64,000 nt of DNA from positions 56,615,747 through 56,679,746 of the forward strand of contig CM075765.1 of the NCBI GenBank assembly GCA_037974665.1, given 5' to 3'. The notes under the pieces were generated by a model. That model was not told the origin of the DNA, searched no databases, and saw only the letters and a program-made list of their open reading frames with translations. This DNA is from Ehretia macrophylla (Eukaryota; Streptophyta; Magnoliopsida; Boraginales; Ehretiaceae). Every line of letters begins with the position of its first letter. The stretch's first letter is position 1. The position numbers and the translations under genes were made by a program. This document shows positions 25,246 through 36,600 of the stretch, in pieces.

Positions 25246-27462
25246 TGTAATACCCAAGCCCGGAATGTGAAAATTATTTGTTTATTATTTTGAAAATTAT
25301 ATTTCCTTAAATTCTTTGTGAATTAATTGTTACTTTCTCGCCGTCGCAACGTGTATTGCATTTAAGGAGCGATAGCTAGATAACGATTTCTAGTCCTCAG
25401 CAAATAGTGAAACTAGTATTTAGATGACTTAAATTTTATATTTTAAATGTTGCTAGCTTTAATTGATCTTACCTTAGCTAAAATGGCTTTAAAACGCTCA
25501 AAATAGGGCCCTTTGACCAAGTCTTAAGTAGTTTGACTTAGCCCTTTGACCCTTTGACCATTTGACTCTTAAATAAGCAATTAACTAAGCAAAATAAAAA
25601 GAAAAACAGCAGCTAGGCAGAACCAAAGCTGGCCGAAACAAGAGAGAAAGAAAAAAAAATTCAACCTTCCAATCGATCAATCTTCGCGTGAGCTCGTGCC
25701 GGGTAATTTCCGAGGCAACTAGCGTTGTTTTCCTAGCGACTAGGAGTACCTGAGGTGAGGGAAGTATGTTATTTGCGCATTTATACGTTGTGTATGTTAA
25801 CTTTGTCAATTTTTAGATTTATCCGTAGATCGTTATTTAAAGCGATTTGATGCTTCTAGAATGTTCCTTGGCATTTGTAGAACATGTATTTATAGCTTTG
25901 TAACATTTTCTGCGGTTAAATGTTGTGATTGCAAATTAAATTGTTAATTGAATAGTGTTTTGTGAATAGTAAAACCTTGAAACGTTGAAGTTGTGTTGTT
26001 ATGCTTTCTGTTGATGTAGAAATGTGCTAGGTACGCTAGAATGCTAAAATGTGTGGTTTGTTTGGGTTGCGTAGTGGAAAAAATGAGAATTATGCCTTTG
26101 GGAAAGTCGGGGTCGTTTAGGTCGACTTTAGCGTTTTCTCGTTTTGCGTGTTGGCATTGCTTCGGGAAGCCATGGAAGCACTTTTGGTGCGATTATGGCG
26201 TTGGTTGGGTGTTTGGTTGTTATAGTTGTAGTTCAAACGAGAAAGGGGAAAATCGGGGCTTATGGTGACCTAGGAGGGTTGGCGAAGTCGGTTTCCAGAA
26301 CTCGTGGCTCGTTTGGAAATGGTAGCGTTTTGATAGTTGGGGCCGATTTGTGTTTTTGTGTGTTTTCTTGTCTTTATGCCTATAGAATGCTTAGAATTAC
26401 TTGAAATACTTGTTTGAGTTGTTTTGGATTGAATTGCTTATCAATTGCTGCTATTGTGTGCGAGAGTAGCCTACTTTGTTATTCTCCCACGTGTGGCTTT
26501 ATCGCTTGTTTATCGCCTTGTATCGAGTCTTGCATTGCATAGTGTCTCGCGCGTGAGTGATGGGCCTCTCTAGGTAGCCTTGGGTTGCCAGTGTTGGTGC
26601 TGCTATTCCCTTTCTCGCTTGGGTTGCCTCCCAAAGAGATTTGGGTCGTAGGTTGATGGATACTTTCGGGGTATTCCAAATTGGTGTTATAAGGTGGTTT
26701 GGGCCGGCGCGTCGTCATCGAATTCATGTTTGAAAGTTGCTCGTGAAAAGAGTATCGTATCCTTTGAATGAGTGTTTGTAGCTTTAAATACTTGCCTTGC
26801 TTTATTGTTGGCTTTGGTTGTATCTTTATATGATTTGTAGGTATTGCTTGGCTAATTGCATTGCATACTCCTCTCATCTCCGTCCTTGAGACCAATTGCC
26901 CTCGCTGAGCAATAGTTTTTGCTCATTCCTCTCTATACTATGTTTTTACAGGAGTAGTTGAAGCAGACCCTCTCGAGGTAATAGAGGAGGAGGAGCAAGT
27001 GGAGGTGTTTCCGTGATAGCACTTCTCTGCTTTGCTGGTGGTTGGTTACCAGTTTTTGTGCGAACCTTGCTTGTTATGTATATTGCATGGAGGTCACTTA
27101 ATTTTGAGGCTTGTAGCCTTGTATATATTTTCTAGTTTGAGGCCTCTATGGTCTTATGTTGTATAAGTTGAAAGAATGTAAAGTTGTAACTTACACTCTT
27201 GTGACTAGTAAGAAAATGCATGCTATTGGAATTGATTAGTGGCATAAATACTTGTGTTGTATGCATATCATTTTTGGCTTGGAAAGTTGGATAATAAGAA
27301 ATGTATGTTTTTAAAGAAAGTTGGCTTGTTTTGATTATTATATGGCTTTCACAAGTATTATATTGATTTTAGGGTTTTCGGATCATCCGCGGTACAGAGG
27401 AGACTCCGTCCGTGTGTCGGGTCCGGGCTTGGCCTTTTGTGGGGTCGGGTCGGGGCGTGACA
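25246..27462 (+). mobile_element. Solo LTR, family B
   Basis: It begins TGTAATACCCAAGCCCGG and ends GGGGCGTGACA, and is flanked by the duplication CGGAA at 25241-25245 and 27463-27467. It is 2217 bp and closely resembles both LTRs of the full element at 37521-47020. There is no interior, so it is a solo LTR. The long minus-strand frame at 26479-26895 inside it is a chance frame that recurs in parts in the other LTR copies. Confidence 0.93.
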
Positions 27463-27467
27463 CGGAA

Positions 27468-29023
27468 TGCACATAATGTTACAAATGCCCTTACATATCC
27501 CTCTTATATTGTTCTTAGAGGTCTCATTTGTTCATGTCTCACTTCCACTTTCCTCACTCCTCGGGTTGCTTTCGTAGTAAAAAGAAAGAAAGTGTATATG
27601 GCAGATGAAATACGAGATCTAGGCAAGCCTTTCTTGTTAACTTAAAGGCTATGTAGAATCCTAGGTTTAGCTTCCTAATACCAGTCACTAGTTCCGGCTA
27701 TTGCTCAAAAGTGATTGCGCCATTGAAAGAGAGAGTGTAAAACAGTCAAACTTCGATACCTAGCATCCAATTTTCCATTCCCTAATCTGTGCCTCTTTAA
27801 CAAAGACTTTATGAATAGTGGCTGGCTTTTGAGTTGGAAAGATAAGAAAAGCTTGACCAATCCACTCTGAAGGGAAGAAGCACACTACTTAAGATATAAA
27901 GCGCAGTGCAGCCACCTCGACTTCTATCCTATCCGAATAACAAACCTGGAGAACAGTTAAGCTCCAATACATAGTTCATTGGTTAGACCAGCAGTGATAA
28001 TGAGAAGAACCTTCTTCAGGTAACCTCATCGAGGCTGGCATTTTTGGCATCACTACCTCATGGCAAGCTTACTAAGTATCCACCACATCCATTTCCAAAG
28101 ATTCATTCTGATTGGTTTTTGCCATGAACTTTCTTGGCAAAGTCAGGATCATCTTGCAATCCACCTTATTAGGTAAGTTACCTAACTAAACTTGAAACTT
28201 TGTTCATTTTCTTTAACTTGGGTTTGACTTACCAACTTTCAAGTCTTCCTCCATTAGGTCATTTTTTGGAGCCAAGCCTTCTGAAAGAAAGCTCATAAGA
28301 AAACCCCGTTGACGAGGTTTTTCCCTTCTTGTGGTCTTTCCCAGCCTTACCTTCTGCTGGGTACTTCACCATTAGACCTTCCTTCAATTGCCTTCTCTGC
28401 TTCAGTCTGTATATTCCTCTTCACTGAAGCCTTCTTCCTCAGAATCCTCATTTTCAAGGTCCTCGTTAGCTTAGATGATTTAAGTTATGCTGGACTCTCT
28501 CCTACAGCCTCCTTCTCAAGTCTGGGTTTATGTGCGGCATGAACCCACTGATCAGTTGGTAGGACAGCCTACGGTGTTTGAAATAACCATTGTTTGCTAT
28601 TAAATCAAAATTTCATAAGAGAAGAAAGCTGTTAACGTAGGTCGGCGTAGATAAATGCTATCTGACTTGAATGATCGAATTGATTCCACTTTTCACTTTG
28701 TCGAGATTAGCTTGGTGTGAAGTGTAGGAAACCCTGGGTACAAGATCGAAAAGAACCCTATAGGTAGGCAGGCTAAACGCGGTGTCTATCTTCACGGCCT
28801 CAATAAGACTTACTATTGTATTGGCCGAATCTGTTTCGCAGCACGGAGTATACCTCAATCTCCGTTAGTTCCGTTTTGGCTTTTTCCCTAACCTTCTGTG
28901 AGGCAAAATCTTACCACACTACACTTCGACACAAGAGAATAGGATCGGGCGCTTTTCTTGTCTTGTATCTTCGGGATACGAGTTGGCAGTTTTATTTAAA
29001 AGAACTTTTTTCTAATACTCATT
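27468..29023. other. Mitochondrial-like spacer upstream of nad4L
   Basis: No gene is recognised. The frames are short and unlike any family I know. The stretch is contiguous with the nad4L-atp4 cluster on its right, so mitochondrial origin is likely at least for its right end. Confidence 0.4.
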
Positions 29024-29413
29024 ATGGATCAACTCGTTGCTGATTTCGTTTCTAGGATGGGTTTGGCTCTGCTTGTAGCTATTCTTGTAGCCGTTAAGGC
29101 TAGCCGAATGATCCATCACATAAATAGTCTTAATATGGAAACAAAGATAACATCAGTTACCATAGATGTTGTTAAGGAAAAGATCATTGAACAACTCTCA
29201 ATTCTTTTGAGAGTCTATAGAGATACTACTGAAGATGTGAACTTACCAACAAGAGTCAATCTCCAAGAGGTAAGCACACATCTATTTTTTGCAGACGAGA
29301 GCCTTCTGCACGGTATTTATTGTGATCTTATTTCTCAGGGAACACAAAGTGAATACTTTCCCAAGTTATACAATTTCTTGGCGGGTAGTCTTTCTTTTTC
29401 TGATGGTTCCTGA
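29024..29413 (+). CDS. Unrecognised ORF of 129 codons just upstream of nad4L
   Basis: An uninterrupted frame from ATG to TGA ends about 50 bp before the nad4L homology. The peptide starts MDQLVADF, has a short hydrophobic stretch at about residues 12-26 (MGLALLVAILVAVKA), and then a soluble, mixed-charge part with two likely helices. I do not recognise the family. Its place directly upstream of nad4L and atp4, which are usually transcribed together in angiosperms, suggests a mitochondrial ORF of that transcription unit. It is notable that this frame is open while its neighbours carry stops, but 129 codons could stay open by chance. Function unknown; whether it was ever translated is unknown. 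Confidence 0.35.
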   Translation: MDQLVADFVSRMGLALLVAILVAVKASRMIHHINSLNMETKITSVTIDVVKEKIIEQLSILLRVYRDTTEDVNLPTRVNLQEVSTHLFFADESLLHGIYCDLISQGTQSEYFPKLYNFLAGSLSFSDGS

Positions 29414-29463
29414 CGTACTGGAGTTATAACATTTGAATTTCTCTTACATTCTACGTTCCTGAA

Positions 29464-29766
29464 ATAGATCCTATCAAATATTTCATATTTTCTATTATCA
29501 TCTCTATTTCTGGTATTTGGGGAATCCTCCTTAATAGACGAAATATTCCTATTATGTCAATGCCAATTGAATCAATGTTATTAGTTGTGAATTTGAACTT
29601 TTTGGTATTTTCCATTTCTTTGGATCATATGATGGGTCAATTATTTGCTTCATTGGTTCCAACAGTGGCAGGTGCGGAATCTGCTATTGGGTTAGCTATT
29701 TTCGTTATTACTTTTCGAGTTCGAGGGACTATAGATTTATAATCTATTAATAGCATTCAAGGTTAA
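29464..29766 (+). pseudogene. nad4L: nad4L pseudogene (NADH dehydrogenase subunit 4L)
   Basis: Nad4L is a small membrane subunit of respiratory complex I, with three transmembrane helices in the proton-pumping arm. The translation follows the plant protein throughout: DPIKYF near the start, [12 protein letters not shown], then NLNFLVF and [20 protein letters not shown] to [12 protein letters not shown]. Homology covers about 100 codons, the usual length, to the terminal SIQG and TAA at 29764-29766. The start position holds ATA; many plants have ACG there, edited to AUG in RNA, and ATA would not give a start. A GAA-to-TAA change at 29740-29742 cuts the last eight residues. Several substitutions hit conserved helix residues. 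It lies 186 bp upstream of atp4 on the same strand, the usual angiosperm order. Together this marks a decayed copy and not the working gene. Confidence 0.85.
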
Positions 29767-29952
29767 ACATGACTCCCTCAGAGTTACCAAAATACGAAGT
29801 TCTCTTCTCCTTTCGTTCTCGTATTTCTTTTTGATTTTGACTTGGTTGGTAGGGTTAGGGCCTTTCTCACTGGGTGAGTGCATCCAATTCTAAAGTGTTT
29901 TCCTAAATCACTTCCCGTTCAGTTGCTGAAAGATAGAGATAAGGCTTTCTAA
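29767..29952 (+). other. nad4L-atp4 intergenic spacer
   Basis: The spacer between the two genes is 186 bp, similar to the short spacer of the nad4L-atp4 pair in flowering plant mitochondria. I see no other feature in it. Confidence 0.5.
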
Positions 29953-30549
29953 ATGAGATTGAGTTCCACGAATATGCAGGCTAGAAAAATGATATTTGCT
30001 TCTATTCTATCTATTTGTGCATCAAGTTCGAAGAAGATCTCAATCAATAATGAAGAAATGATAGTAGCTCGTTGTTTTATAGGCTTTATCATATTCAATA
30101 AGAAGACTTTAGGGAATACTTTCAAAGTGACTCTCGATTGGAGAATCCAGGCTATTAAGGAAGAATCGCAGTAATTCCTCAATCCTAATGAAGTAGTTCA
30201 TCCGAAATCCAATGAACAACAACGATTACTTAGGATCAGTTTGCGAATTTGTGGCACCGCAGTAGAATCATTACCAATGGCATACTGTGCGCCTAAGTGC
30301 GAAAAGACAGTGCAAGCTTTGTTATGCCGAAACCTAAATGTTAAGTCCGCAACACTTCTAAATGCCACTTATTCCCGTCGCATCCGTCTTCAGGACAATC
30401 TAGTCACAGGTTTTCACTTCTCAGTGAACGAAAGATTTGTCCCCGGGTCTACGTTGAAAGCTTCTATAGTAGAACTCATTTGAGAAGGCTTGGCGGTCTT
30501 AAGAATGGTTCAGGTGGGGGGTTCTCTTAAGAATAAAGAAGACGAATAG
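29953..30549 (+). pseudogene. atp4: atp4 pseudogene (ATP synthase subunit b, former orf25)
   Basis: Atp4 is the peripheral-stalk b-type subunit of mitochondrial F1Fo ATP synthase. The frame from MRLSSTNMQARKMIF to SLKNKEDE and TAG at 30547-30549 spans 198 codons, the usual plant length, and the ISINNEEMIVARCFIGF and CAPKCEKTVQALLCRNLN stretches are those of the plant protein. Two in-frame stops interrupt it: TAA at 30175-30177, where the family has CAA, and TGA at 30481-30483, where it has CGA. Both are C-to-T changes. C-to-U RNA editing would not repair them. The reading frame is otherwise unshifted over its full length, so the copy is decayed but structurally whole. A gypsy pol fossil begins about 65 bp downstream. 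Confidence 0.9.
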
Positions 30550-30613
30550 AATCTAATTATTGTTCATGCTAATAGAGGAGCGGATCCAATACTAAGACAA
30601 CTTATTTCTCAGG

Positions 30614-32090
30614 AAGTGCAGCAAGTACTTGAGGATTTTTGGGATATCCTGCCCCACGAGTTAGTTGCCAAGTGCCCCCTTCGAAGGCAGTCTACCACAA
30701 GATCGAGTTGGGGCCTGGAACGCCACTTAACTTACTTAGACTGGGGCTGGATTTAATGGATGGCCTCCCCAACTAGCATATATTAGTCTTGGGGCTCGGT
30801 TGAGATCAGGAAAGAATTTAAGTAACTCATTGAGGCCTATTTCTATTCCAGCAGAACATGCAGTTTTTCCTTATCTTGCTGGGAAAAAGGTTGGGGAGCC
30901 CCTATTTTCTTCTAGAAAAAGTAGGAGCCTTTCCATTGATTATCAAGCACTCAACAAGGTAACCTAACCATCAAGAACAACTATCCACTTTGATTGCAGA
31001 CTTCTTCACCCTAATCAATAAGCACGAGATACTTCTCGAAGTTGGATCTAAGGTGGGGCTACTATCTGGTGCGTATCACGGAACGAGGTGAGCCAAAGAC
31101 GACCTGTGTGATAAGCAAGCAACCTTACTAATAAAAGGGCGTTTGATAATTTTTTTGTTATGCCTTTTGGACTCACCAATGCCCCTGCCACATTCTGCAC
31201 CCTCCACAATGAGCTATTGCACCTGTACTTACACGACTGGTGGTATACTTTGATCGTGGGCTATAGCCATTCGTTAAATGACCACGTTAGCCACCTCCGG
31301 AACTTTAAGGAAGAATGATCTCTACTTAAAGAAAGAGAAATACGCCTTTGGAGAGACGGAGATCCTTTTCCTAGGGCATTGGACGGGTATCAGAGCCATC
31401 GAGGAGTGGCAAGCACCTCCTACCAAGGTGAATGAGCTAAGATCGTTTTTAGGGGTCGTGAACTATATTACCGAAGATTAATCGTAAGTAACTCGAAGAG
31501 GGCTGCTTAACTAAAAAACCTCCTAAAGAGGGACGTATGGACCGATCATAGCACTGCACTTTTCGGAAGAGTGTTAAAGCACTTCTGAGGACCTAAAGCA
31601 GACAGTTATTGATGACCTTATATTGTAGTTGCCAGATTACACTAAGCCATTTGAAGTATACACGGATGCGTCAGACTATGCCATAGGTGGTGTGATAGTA
31701 CAATAAGGTGACCCTATCGAATATAAGAGCCGAAAGCCCAAGGAGACCAAGAGGCGCGGTCCAAGAGAAGGAGATGATAGTAATGCACTACTTGAAAACG
31801 TGGAGGTAGGTCACGATTCATGACAGATAATATGGCGACTAGTGACTTCCTAAGCCAGAAAAAATTCACGCCAAAACAAGGACGATGACAGCAAGACGAA
31901 CTTGTCAAGTTTGATTGATATGGTGCTAGAGTATAAACTTGGACGGACTAACAAGGTCACGGATGCCATAAGTAAAAAGATGGAGTTGGCGGCATTTAAG
32001 TACGAGGCAGTGGCAGCTACCAACAGGGTCGCAAGGACCCTATCGCATCGTATTTGAGATGGGCTTAGAGTTCTAGAGAAATGAAAAGCT
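30614..32090 (+). mobile_element. Ty3/gypsy pol fossil
   Basis: A string of peptides in order matches gypsy pol: the linker before reverse transcriptase (QEVQQVLEDFWDILPHEL), reverse transcriptase pieces (YFSKLDLRWGYY and [13 protein letters not shown]), the thumb region (FLGHWTG to LRSFLGVVNY), and RNase H (PFEVYTDASDYAIGG) followed by the connection to integrase. No gag, integrase core or LTR is seen. It is an old fragment with many breaks. It lies directly behind atp4, inside what is otherwise mitochondrial sequence, so it may have been part of the mitochondrial genome before transfer. Confidence 0.75.
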
Positions 32091-35000
32091 TACTTCTTTG
32101 TTATATCATTATTCGATTGCCAAACATATGAGATGTCCAGTTTCCTTCCCTTCGTTCCTTTGGATATCGACGGTTACCAGCAGCTCTTTCGGATCAAAGT
32201 GTGTTACAGGCCATGGAAATAGCTTTCTCAAGTGACGATGATTCTTTATCTGGTGTGCTCACTATTCCATCATAGCATTATAAGTTGGGGCGATAATGAA
32301 TTCGTAACCAAGAATGGTGGGGTTCCTAAGGTGTGAGCGGCATCTTAGAGATGACTGTAAAAATGCACTTTCCCAACTTTTTATAGTCAGACTGAAAACA
32401 ACAAGCAAGAAGCAAAAAACAACGAAAGAAGAGAAGAGAAAAGGAACCTACCTTACTATCTTACTCAGGGAAGGAATAGAGCGATGTGAGAGAACTACTT
32501 CTTCAATCAACTATAAGAAGTGCGTAGAGGAATTCTAATAACTTTAATAAACCCATCCCCCGACTTTATCTCTTTCTATACAAATACTACTTGCTTGTTT
32601 GAACTTAGTCTTACGATCAGCTAAATGAAGCCTAAAAGGCTGAAAGGTCATTAAAGCTGTCTCTAGCCCCCTCTAAGGACCCTACAGTGGTGAACTAGAG
32701 CTGGAAATGAGCCCTCACCATAGAAGTAAGAGTTAGAAGGAGAAACTAGAGATTGAGTTATATCTTCAGGTGATGCGGATATTATAAACACCAATATCAA
32801 ACTCTTCACTGATTTGGAGACTAGTCTGATTTCTTTAATTAGGTTAGGAAGAAAAAAGGTTGATATACTGTAGGCCGGTAAGGGGGATGCCACTGCTTTG
32901 ATGAGTGTGGTGCCGTATGGGCCCTAGGGAATGGATAACCTTGTGCTGGAGGTATTGCATAGCCTTGCCGAGAGAATTGCTGTGGAGTGTTGGAGCAGAT
33001 AAACTGATGACGGATCCCATGCTACTTCAAATAATCATCAAACTATTGCAATGTGTATTCTCCACCTGACGGAACAAAATAAAACTTAAGGGGAACCCTC
33101 ATTCTTTAGTGCCAACCGGGGGATCCAATAGAGATGCCCCTGTCAAATGACTCCAATCCTATCTGAATCTCTTTTAATGACAGAAAGGTAACACCAAATA
33201 TTAGTAGTTTGTTGTGTTGAACGTAACTATAGGGTCTCCACCTTGAACTGAATGTTCGATCCCTGCTTCTCGGTCCCCTTCCCTCTCCCCTAAACCTCTT
33301 CCTTTCCTTTTGCCAGTAGAAAGCGGTAAAAAAGAACTGTTGGTAAGCAGTTCAGCTTCTAGCTCAAGTTCAGTCTCAAGCTAAGTCTCAGTCTCCAGCT
33401 AGCACGACTCCTAGCATCGCTTTTCCAATAAGAATAAGTGCTAGGCTGAAAGATTGGAATTGAGGTACCCAACTTACTGAATACAATTATGGACCTGAAA
33501 CGATGTGTTTCAACTATTTGTGGTAAGGAAATCTAACCTTCTTCTACTCAGTTAGCGTGAACGAAAACTATTCCTTCCTGTGCTAGTCGTTTTATAAGGC
33601 CAGTGAAAACAATATGCTATAGGTAGTTACTACTTATCCTATGTTTATCTGCTTGTAGCTCTTAGTTGTAATTCATTTGATTTGAATCATTACTACACGA
33701 AGGAGGAATATAAGAGCAAGAGGGCTAACTACTATCTTAGTCTCCTATAAAGGCTTTGTTTTGTTAGGTCTTCTTGCCATATTGAAAAAGAGAGGGAGAA
33801 GGCAACCGAAGGGAGGAGTTGGATCCAGGCTCAGAACTAAGGATAGTTATATGGTTAACACATGCAAATCGTAGAAATAGCACTCCTAAGGATAGTGAGG
33901 TTTTGATCCTTATTATTAGCTTTTAGTGATCCAATAAATGGAAAGCTAGCAGCAGTCTCAACTTGAGAAGTTAGAACTCTGATACAAGCATGCGTACTAA
34001 CGAATACCAACAAGTGGAGTTAACGCTATATCTTATCATTTCCTTAGTAGGGGTTATCCCTAAACAAAATACCGATTCAAGCCCCTTTACTAGGTTGGGC
34101 TAGCCTCACGATTATCGATTTTGATATCTTAATTAAGAGATGAAAGAACAACGACTGAACTTCGTCAACTCTTTTTCAAATAAGAAAGCTTGTCTGTCTC
34201 TAATGCGAATAAGGAATGCAAGATAACAGAGTAGTTTACGCCGAAAGGGTCCTCTACTGGACTAGTCCCTGGGGATGAAGTCAACTTGCTACTAATTGAT
34301 TGAGCATCAAGACAGTCTGATTTGAACATGAATGAGACATGCTATTAGAGTAGAGAAGGGATAAATTGTTCAATCTACCACTGATATGAATATGTGAATG
34401 AACATATGAACATCTTATATGCGTATATATGACACATGTGTAGCATCAGGGTTGTCAATGAGAGAAGGCTTCTTGGTTACAAAAAGGGGTAGCTAGGATC
34501 CGACTGATGGGCTAAAGAAGGAGTTCCTTCCCAGGGTTGTCAACTAGAAGGAAGATGTTAGGCATCCGGGTGTGCTATCTGAAAGAGGGCTAGAAAAGTT
34601 TGTTCTTACTAGCCCATGTGGGAGAGCTTGTTCAGTTTTAACATCCTCGTAAGGTGGTATAGCAAGCTCAGTTTTCACTTACTTGTCACAAGCAAGAAAT
34701 TTCTTCCCTTCCTATCCCGCTAATCGAGAAAATAGTTCAATCATCTTAGATAAGAGAAAAAAATTTCATATAGAGAGAAAATGGCATATACAGAGAGAGA
34801 GAATAAGATATATGCTTAACAACATGCAAGTCGAAGAACTTAGAACAAAAGGAGCTTTCCTTCGAATAAAGGGAGAAATTAGATTTATGCAATTTCAATC
34901 TCATTCCTTTCTTATAGCCGCTAAGTTGTCTTGTTCTTGAGTGGGGGTTCGTGGCAAAGAATTAGGTTCAATTCCCATATCCCCCTTGTCGCAAAATAGC

Positions 35001-35149
35001 ATGATCCGGCCTGGAAAGCTCGAATGTTAATTAACGACGTATTGTTATAACATTTAGCGTTTAGAACCAGTGCATACTACGGATTTCTTTGATTAAATTT
35101 TGTCAGTATCTCCTTCATCTTCTTAACTAGCGCACTTTGGGTTTGGAGC
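32091..35149. other. Mitochondrial-like spacer, no gene recognised
   Basis: About 3 kb between the gypsy fossil and the ORF upstream of ccmC. Only short frames occur, none of a known family. A frame at 34683-34940 (85 codons) is free of stops but unrecognised. Confidence 0.35.
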
Positions 35150-35467
35150 TTGTCTTGGTATGGCCCTTTCTATCTTGACTTTCTCGATTTTTTGCTCTCT
35201 CAAATGGAGAACCTACATCTTTCCGTTGGAGGCAGCGGAAACAATGCCGGCCTTTCGAGATGCCCGGTACTCGATCTTAACCTCCTCCCTGAACCAGAGC
35301 TAGATCTTAATGAACTTCCAGCTCAAGTGCCGGAGCAGCAACCTGACCCTTCTCCTGGGTTATCAAGGGAGGCTATCAGAGCTGAGTTACGGAAGAACGT
35401 AAAATTTCTCCGCATTGCTCAAGAGCTTCTCAATTATTGGGAGGACCTTATGTGGATAGAACTTTGA
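35150..35467 (+). CDS. Unrecognised ORF of 105 codons upstream of ccmC, proline and LDLN rich
   Basis: The frame could start at 35150 or, more naturally, at the internal ATG near 35204 (MENLHLSVGG). The middle holds two DLN repeats, VLDLNLLPEPELDLNELP, followed by a proline-rich segment and a charged helix (REAIRAELRKNVKFLRIAQE) ending in WIEL. I do not recognise a family. Codon order and composition look more protein-like than the surrounding spacer, and it lies in the usual place for a mitochondrial ORF, about 380 bp upstream of ccmC. Expression and function are unknown. Confidence 0.4.
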   Translation: MSWYGPFYLDFLDFLLSQMENLHLSVGGSGNNAGLSRCPVLDLNLLPEPELDLNELPAQVPEQQPDPSPGLSREAIRAELRKNVKFLRIAQELLNYWEDLMWIEL

Positions 35468-35572
35468 AAGGAATGCGCTAGTCAGGAAAGGATGAGTGTT
35501 TTTCGCGAATGGTGTGAATCTTGGCGGAGGCGCCAATAAAATCAAAAAAGTATCTTCATCTGAGTCCTGATT

Positions 35573-35612
35573 TCGGGACAGAGCCGTATGAGGTGAAAGC
35601 CCCACGTATAGT
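35573..35612 (+). other. Relic of group II intron domain V
   Basis: GAGCCGTATGAGGTGAAAGC followed by a CACGTATAGTTTT arm folds like group II intron domain V: a long stem, an internal hairpin and a GAAA loop. The 3' arm differs from the classical CACGTACGGTTC by C-to-T and G-to-A type changes. Domain V occurs only in group II introns, so the 3' part of a cis or trans intron once lay here. I cannot identify the exon that should follow within the next 40-60 bp. Confidence 0.6.
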
Positions 35613-35700
35613 TTTGAAGCCGAGACTTTCCAGTAATGTATCTTATCTACTTAGTGATCAATCTGCTAGTTTCATTGACTCTTTTCTTTTTTTGGTATGC

Positions 35701-35738
35701 CGCTCCGCGAGCAAGGAGTGCCACGAACGAGCGGAGCG
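35701..35738 (+). other. Perfect 8-bp stem-loop upstream of ccmC
   Basis: CGCTCCGC at 35701-35708 pairs with GCGGAGCG at 35731-35738 across a 22-base loop. It lies 110 bp before the ccmC start, in the presumed 5' leader. GC-rich hairpins of this kind are frequent in plant mitochondrial leaders; the role here is unknown. Confidence 0.5.
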
Positions 35739-35847
35739 AAAAGAAAGCAAAGGGAATTCTTCAATTTTTGCGGGAAAAATCCTTTGATTGCGTATTGAAT
35801 ATAGATCCATGTATTTCTTGTTCCACTAGCTAGGACCAAATTTTCAG

Positions 35848-36600
35848 ATGTCCCTTTCATTATTACAACCTTCTTTTTTGATGTCAAAGACCAGAAGCTA
35901 CACGCAAATTCTCATTGGATCTCGGTTGTTCTTAACGGTGATGGCTATTCATTTAAGTCTTCGGGTAGCACGACTAGATCTTTGACAAGGTGAAAATTCT
36001 CGTATCTTGTATGTATATGTTCCTGCGGCTCAGATGAGTATTCTTGTTTATATCACTACGACTATAAACACTTTCTTGTTCCTATTAACAAAACATCCCC
36101 TTTTTCTTCGTTCTTCCGGAACCGGTATAGAAATGGGTGCTTTTTCTGCGTTGTTTACCTTAGTTACTGGGGGGTTTCGAGGAAGACCTATGTGGGGCAC
36201 CTTTTGGGTATGGGATGCTCGTTTAACCCCTGCATTCATCTATTTCCTTATTTACCTAGGTGCACTACGTTTTCAAAAGCTTCCTGTCGAACTAGCTCCT
36301 ATTTCAATCCATGCTGGACCAATCGATATACCAATAATCAAGTCTTTAGTCAACTGGTGGAATACATTACATCAACCTGGGAGCATTAGCCGATCTGGTA
36401 CTTCAATACATGTTCCTATGCCTATTCCAATCTTGTCTAACTTTGCTAACTCCCCCTTCTCAACCAGTATCTTGTTCGTTCTGGAAACACGTCTTCGTAT
36501 TCCATCTTTTCTCGAATCTCCCTTAACGGAAGAAATAGAAACTCGAGAAGGAATACCAAAACCTAGTTCACTCGCTGAGTGTCTTTGCATCCATGGCTGA
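35848..36600 (+). pseudogene. ccmC: ccmC pseudogene (cytochrome c maturation protein C)
   Basis: CcmC is a multi-pass inner-membrane protein that handles haem and loads it onto CcmE in cytochrome c maturation. The frame from ATG 35848 (MSLSLLQPSFLMSKTRSY) to TGA at 36598-36600 spans 250 codons, the family length. The tryptophan-rich WWD signature is present at residues 116-123 (WGTFWVWD, followed by ARLT), and the conserved tail SLAECLCIHG ends inside a tRNA-like element. A TGA at 35983-35985 (codon 46) replaces a codon that is normally glutamine in the DLQQGGNS region, leaving only an open frame from a TTG at 36007. Several conserved positions have changed (VPAAQ for VPAAR, LESP for PESP). 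No frameshift is seen. I take it as a decayed nuclear copy; an expressed N-terminally shortened form is unlikely. Confidence 0.9.

Noticed and set aside
26479-26895. 138-codon minus-strand frame
   Set aside because: It lies inside a solo LTR, antisense, and related frames recur at 38805-39056 and 46026-46286 only because the LTRs are repeats.
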